Source: Petrolisthes cinctipes (lineage: Eukaryota > Arthropoda > Malacostraca > Decapoda > Porcellanidae). From it: 64,000 bases of DNA. The notes beneath the pieces were generated by a model that was not told the origin of the DNA, did no database searches, and saw only the letters and a program-made list of their open reading frames with translations. Location: assembly GCA_033782935.1 (NCBI GenBank), contig JAWQEG010001240.1, positions 496,001 through 560,000 on the forward strand, written 5' to 3'. Positions 1-11,067 of the stretch are shown here, piece by piece (within the stretch, counting starts at the first letter, position 1; each line of letters starts with the position of its first letter). The translations under genes were made by a program, and so were the position numbers.

Positions 1-20
1 CATGCCTACTCCGTGTTAGA

Positions 21-35
21 GTATTTTCAAAATAC
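21..35 (+). other. Perfect dyad GTATTTTCAAAATAC
   Basis: A 7 bp inverted repeat with one central base in H1 of the first monomer. The same position in the short monomer reads ATATTTTCAAAATAT (374-388), where the outer G:C pair is replaced by A:T and the symmetry is kept. Other subtypes (GTTTTCAAAATAT, TTTTCAATATAC, TTTTCAAATTATA) carry one or more mismatches. A structural role such as cruciform or protein docking is inference. Confidence 0.8.
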
Positions 36-177
36 AGGCCAAAAACATACTGAAAATCGATCTTTTAGGTGCCCAAAAGTCGATATGTGCATGCATCTTC
101 TGTACCCGTTTATATCTCAAATTCTGGCCCTAAACACCCGAAAATTCGATATTTTGGGGTCCCAGAAGCGATCTGTA

Positions 178-265
178 CATGCCTACTCCGTGTTAGAGTA
201 TTTTCAAAATTCAGGCCCAAAACATGCTGAAAATCGATATTTTTGGTGCCCAAAGTCAATATGTG
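178..265 (+). repeat. Half-monomer H1 (88 bp)
   Basis: First half of the full monomer, starting at CATGCCTACTCC and ending at CAATATGTG. Aligned without gaps to the second half (266-353) it matches at 58 of 88 positions by hand count; the last 50 positions match at 36 of 50. Shared blocks include CAGGC, CAAAACA, GAAAA or TAAAA followed by a TC(G/A)ATATTTT core, CCCA, and a closing ATNTGT. H1 carries the strong TATTTT/AAAATA dyad, which H2 has lost. Confidence 0.85.
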
Positions 266-353
266 CATGTATCTTCTGTACCCGTTTATATCTCAAATTT
301 AGGCTCAAAACACCCTAAAATTCAATATTTTGGGGTCCCAGAAGCAATCTGTA
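266..353 (+). repeat. Half-monomer H2 (88 bp)
   Basis: Second half of the full monomer, beginning at the internal CATG of the GTGCATG box and ending at the CTGTA before the next unit. It is co-linear with H1 at 88 bp spacing. The first 29 bp or so of this half is the segment missing from short monomers, so short units keep only about two thirds of H2. Confidence 0.85.
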
Positions 354-501
354 CATGCCTACTCAGTGCTAGAATATTTTCAAAATATAGGCTAAAAACA
401 TGCTAAAAATCGATCTTTTAGGTGCCAAAAAGTCGATATCTCAAATTCAGTCCCAAAACACCCGAAAATTCGATATTTAGGGGTCCCAGAAGCGATCTGT
501 A
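354..501 (+). repeat. Representative short monomer, 148 bp
   Basis: In this unit GTCGATAT is joined directly to CTCAAATTC. Relative to a 177 bp unit it lacks 29 bp, namely the GCATGCATC box, CTGTACCCG and one copy of ATAT. The lost piece lies between two ATAT copies, so the junction keeps one ATAT, as expected for slippage or microhomology-mediated deletion. Short units of 147-148 bp occur across the whole window and alternate with full units in the right part. In parts of the right third the junction reads GTCGATATTTAAAATTC, a diverged version of the same join. Confidence 0.93.
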
Positions 502-3005
502 CATGCCTACTCCGTGTTAGAGTATTTTCAAAATACAGGCCAAAAACATACTGAAAATCGATCTTTTAGGAGCCCAAAAGTCGATATGTGCATTCATCTT
601 CTGTACCCGTTTATATCTCAAATTTTGGCCCTACACTCCCGAAAATTCGATATTTTGGGGTCCCAGAAGCGATCTGTACATGCCTACTCCGTGTTAGAGT
701 ATTTTCAAAATTCAGTCCCAAAACATGCTGAAAATCGATATTTTTGGTGCCCAAAGTCAATATGTGCATGTATCTTCTGTACCCGTTTATATCTCAAATT
801 CAGGCTCAAAACACCCGAAAATTCAATATTTTGGGGTCCCAGAAGCAATCTGTACATGCCTACACAGTGCTAGAATATTTTCAAAATATAGGCTAAAAAC
901 ATGCTAAAAATCGATCTTTTAGGTGCCAAAAAGTAGATATCTCAAATTCAGTCCCAAAACACCCGAAAATTCGATATTTAGGGGTCCCAGAAGCGATCTG
1001 TACATGCCTACTCCGTGTTAGAGTATTTTCAAAATACATGCTCAAAACATACTGAAAATCGATCTTTTAGGTGCACAAAAGTCGATATGTGCATGCATTT
1101 TCAGTACCCGTTTATATCTCAAATTCAGGCTCAAAACACCCGAAAATTCAATATTTTGGGGTCCCAGAAGCAATCTGTACATGCCTACTCAGTGTTAGAG
1201 TATTTTCAAAATACAGGCCCAAAACATGCTGAAAATCGATATTTTAGATGCCCAAAGTCAATATGTGCATGTATCTTCTGTACCCGTTTATATCTCAAAT
1301 TCAGGCTCAAAACACCCGAAAATTCAATATTTTGGGGTCCCAGAAGCAATCTGTACATGCCTACACAGTGCTAGAATATTTTCAAAATATAGGCTAAAAA
1401 CATGCTAAAAATCGACATTTTAGGTGCCAAAAAATCGATATCTCAAATTCAGTCCCAAAACACCCGAAAATTCGATATTTAGAGGTCCCAGAATGTATCT
1501 GTACATGCCTACTCCGTGTTAGAGTATTTTCAAAATACAGGCCAAAAACATACTGAAAATCGATCTTTTAGGTGCCCAAAAGTCGATATGTGCATGCATC
1601 TTCTGTACCCGTTTATATCTCAAATTCTGGCCCTAAACACCCGAAAATTCGATATTTTGGGGTCCCAGAAGCGATCTGTACATGCCTACTCCGTGTTAGA
1701 GTATTTTCAAAATTCAGGCCCAAAACATGCTGAAAATCGATATTTTTGGTGCCCAAAGTCAATATGTGCATGTATCTTCTGTACCCGTTTATATCTCAAA
1801 TTCAGGCTCAAAACACCCTAAAATTCAATATTTTGGGGTCCCAGAAGCAATCTGTACATGCCTACTCAGTGCTAGAATATTTTCAAAATATAGGCTAAAA
1901 ACATGCTAAAAATCGATCTTTTAGGTGCCAAAAAGTCGATATCTCAAATTCAGTCCCAAAACACCCGAAAATTCGATATTTAGGGGTCCCAGAAGCGATC
2001 TGTACATGCCTACTCCGTGTTAGAGTATTTTCAAAATACAGGCCAAAAACATACTGAAAATCGATCTTTTAGGAGCCCAAAAGTCGATATGTGCATTCAT
2101 CTTCTGTACCCGTTTATATCTCAAATTTTGGCCCTACACTCCCGAAAATTCGATATTTTGGGGTCCCAGAAGCGATCTGTACATGCCTACTCCGTGTTAG
2201 AGTATTTTCAAAATTCAGTCCCAAAACATGCTGAAAATCGATATTTTTGGTGCCCAAAGTCAATATGTGCATGTATCTTCTGTACCCGTTTATATCTCAA
2301 ATTCAGGCTCAAAACACCCGAAAATTCAATATTTTGGGGTCCCAGAAGCAATCTGTACATGCCTACACAGTGCTAGAATATTTTCAAAATATAGGCTAAA
2401 AACATGCTAAAAATCGACATTTTAGGTGCCAAAAAATCGATATCTCAAATTAAGTCCCAAAACACCCGAAAATTCGATAGATAGAGGTCCCAGAAGGTAT
2501 CTGTACATGCCTACTCCGTGTTAGAGTATTTTCAAAATACAGGCCAAAAACATACTGAAAATCGATCTTTTAGGTTCCCAAAAGTCGATATGTGCATGCA
2601 TCTTCTGTACCCGTTTATATCTCAAATTCTGGCCCTAAAAACCCGAAAATTCGATATTTTGGGGTCCCAGAAGCGATCTGTACACGCCTACTCCGTGTTA
2701 GAGTATTTTCAAAATTCAGGACCAAAACATGCTGAAAATCAATATTTTTGGTGCCCAAAGTCAATATGTGCATGTATCTTTTGTACCCGTTTATATCTCA
2801 AATTCAGGCTCAAAACCCCCGAAAATTCAATATTTTGGGGTCCCAGAAGCAATCTGTACCTGCCTACTCAGTGCTAGAACATTTTCAAAATATAGGCTAA
2901 AAACATGCTAAAATCGATCTTTTAGGTGCCAAAAAGTCGATATCTCAAATTCAGTCCCAAAACACCCGAAAATTCGATATTTAGGGGTCCCAGAAGCGAT
3001 CTGTA

Positions 3006-3998
3006 CATGCCTACTCCGTGTTAGAGTATTTTCAAAATACATGCTCAAAACATACTGAAAATCGATCTTTTAGATGCACAAAAGTCGATATGTGCATGCA
3101 TCTTCAGTACCCGTTTATATCTCAAATTCAGGCTCAAAACACCCGAAAATTCAATATTTTGGGGTCCCAGAAGCAATCTGTACAGTAGTAGAATATTTTC
3201 AAAATATAGGCTAAAAACATGCTAAAAATCGATCTTTTAGGTGCCAAAAAGTCGATATCTCAAATTCAGTCCCAAAACACCCGAAAATTCGATATTTTGG
3301 GGTCCCAGAAGCGAACGGTACATGCCTCCTCCGTGTTAGAGTATTTTCAAAATACAGGCCAAAAACATACTGAAAATCGATCTTTTAGGTGCCCAAAAGT
3401 CGATATGTGCATGCATCTTCTGTACCCGTTTATATCTCAAATTCAGTCCCAAAACACCCGAAAATTCGATATTTAGGGGTCCCAGAAGCGATCTGTACAT
3501 GCCTACTCCGTGTTAGAGTATTTTCAAAATACATGCTCAAAACATACTGAAAATCGATCTTTTAGGTGCACAAAAGTCGATATGTGCATGCATCTTCAGT
3601 ACCCGTTTATATCTCAAATTCAGTCTCAAAACACCCGAAAATTCAAAAATTTGAGGTCCTAGAAGCAATCTGTACAGGCCTACTCAGTGTTAGAGTATTT
3701 TCAAAATACAGGCCCAAAACATGCTGAAAATCGATATTTTAGATGCCCAAAGTCAATATGTGCATGTATCTTCTGTACCCGTTTATATCTCAAATTCAGG
3801 CTCAAAGCACACGAAAATTCAATATTTTGGGGTCCCAGAAGCAATCTGTACAAGCCTACACAGTGCTAGAATATTTTCAAAATATAGGCTAAAAACATGC
3901 TAAAAATCGACATTTTAGGTGCCAAAAAATCGATATCTCAAATTCAGTCCCAAAACACCCGAAAATTCGATATTTAGAGGTCCCAGAAGGTATCTGTA
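3006..3998. repeat. Decaying end of the 501 bp HOR
   Basis: The first monomer resembles the start of copy 3 at 1003 (ACATGCTCAAAACATACTG). The next unit, 3183-3320, is only 138 bp: GTACAGTAGTAG replaces the landmark and about 10 bp of the CATGCCTACTCAGTG region is gone. It is followed by a 177 bp unit. A further trimer of 177 + 176 + 148 bp (3498-3998) restores the 501 bp period but carries altered landmarks (GTACAGGCC, GTACAAGCC). Confidence 0.85.
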
Positions 3999-4689
3999 CA
4001 TGCCTACTCCGTGTTAGAGTATTTTCAAAATAAAGGCCAAAAACATACTGAAAATCGATCTTTTAGGTGCCCAAAAGTCGATATGTGTATGCATCTTCTG
4101 TACCCGTTTATATCTCAAATTCTGGCCCTAAACACCCGAAAATTCGATATTTTGGGGTCCCAGAAGCGATCTGTACATGTCTACTCCGTGTTAGACTATT
4201 TTCAAAATTCAGGCCCAAAACATGCTGAAAATCGATATTTTTGGTGCCCAAAGTCAATATGTGCATGCATCTCCAGTACCCGTTTATATCTCAAATGCAG
4301 GCTCCAAACACCCGAAAATTCGATATATTTGGGTCCCAAAAGCGATCTGTACATGCCTACTCAGTGCTAGAATGTTTTCAAAATATAGGCTCAAAACATG
4401 CTAAAAATCGACATTTTAAGTGTCCAAAGTCGATATGTGCATTCATCTTCTGTACCAGTTTATATCTCAAATTCAGGCTCAAAACACCCGAAAATTCGGT
4501 ATTTTAGGGTCCTAGAAGCAATCTGTACATGCTTACTCCTAGTTAGAATGTTTTCAAGGTACAGACCCAAAACATGCTCAAAATCGATATTTTAGGTGCC
4601 CAAAAGTCGTTATCTGCATGTATATTCTGTACCCGTTTATATCTCAAATTCAGCCTCAAAACACCTGAAAATTCGATATTTTGGGGACC

Positions 4690-5575
4690 CAGAAGTGATC
4701 TGTACATGCCTACTTAGTGCTAGAATATTTTCAAAATATAGGCCCAAAACATGCTAAAAATCGATATTTTAGGTGCCCAAAGTCGATATCTCAAATTCAG
4801 GCTCAAAACACCCGAAAATTCAATATTTTGGGGTCCCAGAAGCGAACTGTACATGCCTACTCCGTGTTAGAGTATTTTCAAAATACAGGCCCAAAACATA
4901 CTGAAAATCGATCTTTTAGGTGCCCAAAAGTTGATATGTGCATGCATCTTCTGTACCCGTTTATATCTCAAATTCAGGCTCAAAACACCCGAAAGTTCGG
5001 TATTTTTGGGTCCTAGAAGCAATCTGTACATGCCTACTCCTAGTTAGAATGTTTTCAAAATACAGACCCAAAACATGCTCAAAATCGATATTTTAAGTGC
5101 CCAAAAGTCGATATGTGCATGCATCTTCTGCACCCGTTTATATCCCATATTCATCCTCAAAACATCCGAAAATTCGATATTTTGGTGTCCCAGAAGTGAT
5201 CTGTACATGCCTACTTAGTGCTAGAATATTTTCAAAATATAGGCTCAAAACATGCTAAAAATCGATATTTTAGGTGCCCAAAGTCGATATCTCAAATTCA
5301 TGCCCAAAACACCCAAAAATTCGATATTTTGGGGTCCCAGAAGCGAACGGTACATGCCAACTCCGTGTTAGAGTATTTTCAAAATACAGACCCAAAACAT
5401 ACTGAAAATCGATCTTTTAGGTGTCCAAAAGTCGATATGTGCATGCATCTTTTGTACCCGTTTATATCTCAAATTCAGTCTCCAAACACCCGAAAATTCA
5501 ATATTTTTGTGTTCCAGAAGCGATCTGTACATGCCTACTCAGATACAGGCCCAAAACATGCTTCAAATCGATATT
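4690..5575. repeat. Duplicated block, partner at 10182-11067
   Basis: Landmarks match the partner at a constant lag of 5492 bp, including rare variants such as GAAAGTTCGGTATTTTTGG and CCCATATTCATCC. A few substitutions separate the copies, for example TTTTAAAAATATAGG at about 10722 against TTTTCAAAATATAGG here. Just upstream, 4293 and 9962 share AAATGCAGGCTCC at a lag of 5669 bp, so one 177 bp monomer of the CCTAGTTAG type was gained or lost between the copies. Confidence 0.82.
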
Positions 5576-5688
5576 TTAGGTGCCCAAAAGTCGATATGTG
5601 CATTCATCTTTTGTACCCGTTTATATCTCAAATTCAGGCTAAACACACCAAAAAAATCAATATTTTGGGGTCCCAGAAGCGATCTGTA
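5530..5688 (+). repeat. Representative 159 bp monomer variant (H1 deletion)
   Basis: The unit reads CTACTCAG directly followed by ATACAGGCCC, so about 18 bp (the TTAGAGTATTTTCAAA segment with its dyad) are missing from H1. Units of 158-159 bp with this junction recur, for example at 8349-8506 and with CTCAGATACAGG at about 7198, 8838, 13018, 25498 and 62548. A single shared junction suggests one ancestral deletion that was then amplified. Confidence 0.9.
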
Positions 5689-8036
5689 CATGCCTACTTA
5701 GTGCTAGAATATTTTCAAAATATAGGCCCAAAACATGCTAAAAATCGATATTTTAGGTGCACAAAGTCGATATCTCAAATTCAGGCCAAAAACACCCGAA
5801 AATTCGATATTTTGGGGTCCCAGAAGCGAACTGTAGATGCCTACTCCGTGTTAGAGTATTTTCAATATACAGGCCCAATACATACTGAAAATCGAATTTT
5901 TAGGTGCCCAAAAGTCGATATGTGGATGCATCTTCTGAACCCGTTTATATCTCAAATTCAGGCTCCAAACACCCGAAAATTCGATATTTTGGGGTCCCAG
6001 AAGCGATCTGTACTTACCTACTCCGTGTTAGAGTATTTTCAAAATACAGGCCCAAAACATGCTGAAAATCAATATTTCAGGTGACCAAAGTCAATATGTG
6101 TATGCATCTTCTGCACCCGTTTATATCCCAAATTCAACCTCAAAACACCCGAAAATTCGATATTTTGGGGTCCCCGAAGCGATCTGTACATGACTACTTA
6201 GTGCTAGAATATTTTCAAATTATAGGTCCAAAACATGCTAAAAATCGATATTTTTGGTTCCAAAAGTCGATATCTCAAATTCAGGCCCAAAACACCCGAA
6301 AATTCGATATTTTGGGGTCCCAGAAGCGATCTGTACATGCATACTCGGTGTTAATGTATTTTCAATATTCAGGCCCAAAACATACTGAAAATCGATCTTT
6401 TAGGTGCCCAAAAGTCGATATGTGCATGCATCTTCAGTACCCGTTTATATCTCAAATTCAGGCTCCAAACACCCGAACATTCGATATTTTTGGGTCCCAG
6501 AAGCGATCTGTACATGCCTACTCAGTGCTAGAATGTTTTCAAAATATAGGCCAAAAACATGCTAAAAATCGATATTTTAAGTGTCCAAAGTCGATATATG
6601 CATGCATCCACCGTACCCGTTTATATCTCAAATTCAGGCTCAAAACACCCGAAAATTCGGTATTTTTGGGTGCTAGAAGCAATCTGTACATGCCTACTCC
6701 TAGTTAGAATGTTTTCAAGATACAGACCCCAAACATGCTCAAAATCGATATTTTAGGTGCCCAAAAGTCGTTATGTGCATGCATCTTCTGTTCCCGTTTA
6801 TATCTCAAATTCAGGCTCAAAACACCCGAAAATTCAATATTTTGGGGTCCCAGAAGTGATCTGTACATGCCTTCTTAGTGGTAGACTATTTTCAACATAT
6901 AGGCCCAAAACATGCTAAAAATCGATATTTTAGGTGCCCAAAGTCGATATCTCAAATTCAGGCCCAAAACACCCGCAAATTCGATATTTTGGGGTCCCAG
7001 AAGCGATCTGTACATGCCTACTCAGTGCTAAAAAGCTTTCAAAATACAGGCTCAAAACATACTGAAAATCTATCTTTTAGGTGCCCAAAAGTCGGTATGA
7101 GCATGCATCTTCTGTACACGTTTATATCTCAAATTCAGGCTCCAAACACCTGAAAATTCAATATTTTGGGGTCCCAGAGGCGATCTGTACATGCCTACTC
7201 AGATACAGGCCCAAAACATGCTGAAAATCAAAATTTTAGGTGCCCAAAGTCAATATGTGTATGCATCTTCTGCACTCGTTTATATCTCAAATTCAATCTC
7301 AAAACACCCGAAAATTCGATATTTTTGGGTCCCAGAAGCGATCTGTACATGCCTACTCAGAGCTAGAATGTTTTCAAAATATAGGCTCAAAACATGCTAA
7401 AAATCGACATTTTAAGTGTCCCAAGTCTATATATGCATGCATCCTCTGTACCAGTTTATATATCAAATTGAGGCTCAAAACACCCGAAAATTCGGTATTT
7501 TAGGGTCCTAGAAGCAATCTGTACATGCCTACTCCTAGTTAGAATGTTTTCAAGATACAGACCCAAAACATGCTCAAAATCGATATTTTAGGTGCCCAAA
7601 AGTCGTTATGTGCATGCATCTTCTGTACCCGTTTATATCTCAAATTCAGGCTCAAAACACCCGAAAATTCGATATTTTGGGGTCCCAGAAGTGATCTGTA
7701 CATGCCTACTTAGTGCTAGACTATTTTCAAAATATAGGCCCAAAACATGCTAAAAATCGATATTTTAGGTGCCCAAAGTCGATATCTCAAATTCAGGCCC
7801 AAAACACCCGAAAATTCGATATTTTGGGGTCCCAGAAGCGAACTGTACATGCCTACTCCGTGTTAGAGTATTTTCAAAATACAGGCCCAAAACATACAGA
7901 AAATCGATCTTTTAGGTGCCCAAAAGTCGATATGTGCATGCATCTTCTGCACCCGTTTATATCCCATATTCAACCTCAAAACACCCGAAAATTCGATATT
8001 TTGGTGTCCCAGAAGTGATTTGTACATGCCTATTTA

Positions 8037-8910
8037 GTGCTAGAATATTTTCAAAATATAGGATCAAAACATGCTAAAAATCGATATTTTAGGTGCCCAA
8101 AGTCGATATCTCAAATTCATGCCCAAAACACCCAAAAATTCGATATTTTGGGGTCCCAGAAGCGAACGGTACATGCCTACTCCGTGTTAGAGTATTTTCA
8201 AAATACAGGCCCAAAACATACTGAAAATCGATCTTTTAGGTGCCCAAAAGTCGATATATGCATGCATCTTTTGTACCCGTTTATATCTCAAATTCAGGCT
8301 CCAAACACCCGAAAATTCAATATTTTTGGGTCCCAGAAGCGATCTGTACATGCCTACTCAGATACAGGCCCAAAACATGCTGAAAATCGATATTTTAGGT
8401 GCCCAAAGTCAATATGTGTATGTATCTTCTGCACTCGTTTATATTTCAAATTCAGGCTCAAAACACCCGAAAATTCAAAATTTTGGGGTCCCAGAAGTGA
8501 TCTGTACATGCCTACTTAGTGCTAGAATATTTTCAAAATATAGGCCCAAAACATGCTAAAAATCGATATTTTAGGTGCCTAAAGTCGATATCTCAAATTC
8601 AGGCCCAAAACACCCGAAAATTCGATATTTTGGGGTCCCAGAAGCGAACTGTACATTCCTACTCCGTGTTAGAGTATTTTCAAAATACATGCTCAAAACA
8701 TACTGAAAATCGATCTTTTAGGTGCTCAAAAGTCGATATGTGCATGCATCTTCTGTACCCGTTTATATCTCAAATTCAGGCTCCAAACACCCGAAAGTTC
8801 AATATTTTGGGGTCCCAGAAGCGATCTGTACTTGCCTACTCAGATACAGGCCCAAAATATGCTGAAAATCGAAATTTTCGGTGCCCAAAGTCAATATGTG
8901 TATGCATCTT
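8037..8910. repeat. Duplicated block, partner at 13175-14048
   Basis: Lag of 5138 bp, including the variant GAAAATTCAAAATTTTGGGG and a full-plus-159 bp monomer order. The same stretch overlaps at its left edge with the 5100-5560 copy family, so it is a mosaic of two duplication events. Confidence 0.78.
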
Positions 8911-9841
8911 CTGCACTCGTTTATATCTCAAATTCAACCTCAAAACACCCGAAAATTCGATATTTTTGGGTCCCAGAAGCGATCTGTACATGCCTACTCA
9001 GTGCTAGAATGTTTTCAAAATATAGGCTCAAAACATGTTAAAAATCGATATTTTAAGTGTCCAAAGTCGATATATGCATGCATCCTCTGTACCAGTTTAT
9101 ATCTCAAATTGAGGCTCAAAATACCCGAAAATTCGGTATTTTAGTGTCTTAGAACCAATCTGTACATGCTTACTCCTAGTTAGAATGTTTTCAAGATACA
9201 GACCCAAAAAATGCTTCAAATCGATATTTTAGGTGCCCAAAAGTCGATATGTGCATTCATCTTTTGTACCCGTTTATATCTCAAATTCAGGCTAAAAACA
9301 ACAAAAAAATCAATATTTTGGGGTCCAAGAAGTGATCTGTACATGCCTACTTAGTGCTAGAATATTTTCAAAATATAGGCCCAAAACATGCTACAAATCG
9401 ATATTTTAGGTGCCCAAAGTCAATATCTCAAATTCAGGCCCAAAACACCCGAAAATTCGATGTTTTGGGGTCCCAGAAGCGAACTGTACATGCCTACTAC
9501 GTTTTAGAGTATTTTCAATATACAGGCCCAAAACATACTGAAAATCGATCTTTTAGGTGCCCAAAAGTCGATATGTGGATGCATCTTCTGAACCCGTTTA
9601 TATCTCAAATTCAGGCTCCAAACACCCGAAAATTCGATATTTTGGGGTCCCAGAAGCGATCTGTACTTACCTACTCCGTGTTAGAGTATTTTCAAAATAC
9701 AGGCCCAAAACATGCTGAAAATCAATATTTCAGGTGACAAAAGTCAATATGTGTATGCATCTTCTGCACCCGTTTATATCCCAAATTCAACCTCAAAACA
9801 CCCGAAAATTCGATATTTTGGGGTCCCAGAAGCGATCTGTA

Positions 9842-10020
9842 CATGCCTACTCAGTGCTAGAATGTATTTTCAATATACAGGCCCAAAACATACTGAAAAT
9901 CGATCTTTTAGGTGCCCAAAAGTCGATATGTGCATGCATCTCCAGTACCCGTTTATATCTCAAATGCAGGCTCCAAACACCCGAAAATTCGATATATTTG
10001 GGTCCCAAAAGCGATCTGTA
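9842..10020 (+). repeat. 179 bp chimeric monomer
   Basis: The unit reads GCTAGAATGTATTTTCAATATA. The left part belongs to the GCTAGAATG subtype and the right part to the GTTAGAGTATTTTCAATATAC subtype, joined two bases out of register, so the unit is 179 bp instead of 177. It looks like a recombination joint between two subtypes. It sits at the end of the 9198-9843 duplicated block. Confidence 0.75.
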
Positions 10021-10181
10021 CATGCCTACTCAGTGCTAGAATGTTTTCAAAATATAGGCTCAAAACATGCTAAAAATCGACATTTTAAGTGTCCAATGTC
10101 GATATGTGCATGCATCTTCTGTACCCGTTTATATCTCAAATTCAAGCTCAAAACACCCGAAAATTCGATATTTTGGGGTCC

Positions 10182-11067
10182 CAGAAGTGATCTGTACATG
10201 CCTAATTAGTGCTAGAATATTTTCAAAATATAGGCCCAAAACATGCTAAAAATCGATATTTTAGGTGCCCAAAGTCGATATCTCAAATTCAGGCTCAAAA
10301 CACCCGAAAATTCAATATTTTGGGGTCCCAGAAGCGAACTGTACATGCCTACTCCGTGTTAGAGTATTTTCAAAATACAGGCCCAAAACATACTGAAAAT
10401 CGATCTTTTAGGTGCCCAAAAGTTGATATGTGCATGCATCTTCTGTACCCGTTTATATCTCAAATTCAGGCTCAAAACACCCGAAAGTTCGGTATTTTTG
10501 GGTCCTAGAAGCAATCTGTACATGCCTACTCCTAGTTAGAATGTTTTCAAAATACAGACCCAAAACATGCTCAAAATCGATATTTTAGGTGCCCAAAAGT
10601 CGATATGGGCATGCATCTTCTGCACTCGTTTATATCCCATATTCATCCTCAAAACACCCGAAAATTCGATATTTTGGTGTCCCAGAAGTGATCTGTACAT
10701 GCCTACTTAGTGCTAGAATATTTTAAAAATATAGGCTCAAAACATGCTAAAAATCGATATTTTAGGTGCCCAAAGTCGATATCTCAAATTCATGCCCAAA
10801 ACACCCAAAAATTCGATATTTTGGGGTCCCAGAAGCGAACGGTACATGCCTACTCCGTGTTATAGTATTTTCAAAATACAGGCCAAAAACATACTGAAAA
10901 TCGATCTTTTAGGTGCCCAAAAGTCGATATGTGCATGCATCTTTTGTACCCGTTTATATCTCAAATTCAGGCTCCAAACACCAGAAAATTCAATAATTTT
11001 GTGTCCCAGAAGCGATCTGTACATGCCTACTCAGATACAGGCCCAAAACATGCTGAAAATCGATATT
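10182..11067. repeat. Duplicated block, partner at 4690-5575
   Basis: Second copy of the block at lag 5492 bp. It ends where this copy continues into a TATTTAAGGTGCCC variant that the first copy lacks. Confidence 0.8.

Larger units (their letters stand above)
178..353 (+). repeat. Representative full-length monomer, 176 bp
   Basis: This unit runs from one CATGCCTAC landmark to the next. In order it holds the TATTTTCAAAATA region, a CAGGCCCAAAACATGC box, AAAATCGATATTTT, a GTGCATG-type box, CTGTACCCG, TTTATATCTCAAATTCAGG, a CTCAAAACACCC box and GGGGTCCCAGAAG. Full units are 176 or 177 bp; the extra base is usually one more A in GCCCAAAAGTCGATATG. It divides exactly into two related 88 bp halves. 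Because 177 is divisible by three, adjacent 177 bp units can share an open frame, which explains the apparent long open frames. Confidence 0.95.
1..3005. repeat. 501 bp trimer HOR, six copies
   Basis: Units start at 1, 502, 1003, 1504, 2005 and 2506, each made of 177 + 176 + 148 bp (full, full, short); the last is 500 bp because one A is lost near 2905. Copy 1 and copy 4 are almost identical, as are the first two monomers of copies 2 and 5, giving a second-order period of 1503 bp. The third monomer of copy 5 instead resembles that of copy 3 (CGACATTTTAGG, GAGGTCCCAGAA), so copies are mosaic. Confidence 0.92.

Noticed and set aside
21..35. Promoter or TATA box in TATTTT, TTTATAT and CGATATTTT stretches
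   Set aside because: Such strings occur by composition in every monomer and no gene lies downstream; satellite transcription cannot be judged from sequence.
130..150. Possible CENP-B box, because TTTCGGG with an upstream CGAA appears on the reverse strand of each monomer
   Set aside because: Against the pattern TTCG-N4-A-N2-CGGG the reverse strand here gives ATCGAATTTTCGGG, one base too short and without the required A. I do not call it a box.
4500..4515. TTTAGGG plant-type telomere motif
   Set aside because: It occurs singly within a monomer variant (ATTTTAGGGTCC) and never in tandem.
5218..6084. Long open frame of 288 codons, and about 200 similar frames elsewhere
   Set aside because: The protein is the satellite read through (repeating FDILGSQKR and HAYSVLEYFQN about every 59 residues). 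Frames stay open because 177 and 501 are multiples of three and stops are rare in that phase. They end at short or deleted monomers, and the same DNA gives equally repetitive frames in the other forward phases. No start context, domain or unique sequence was seen.
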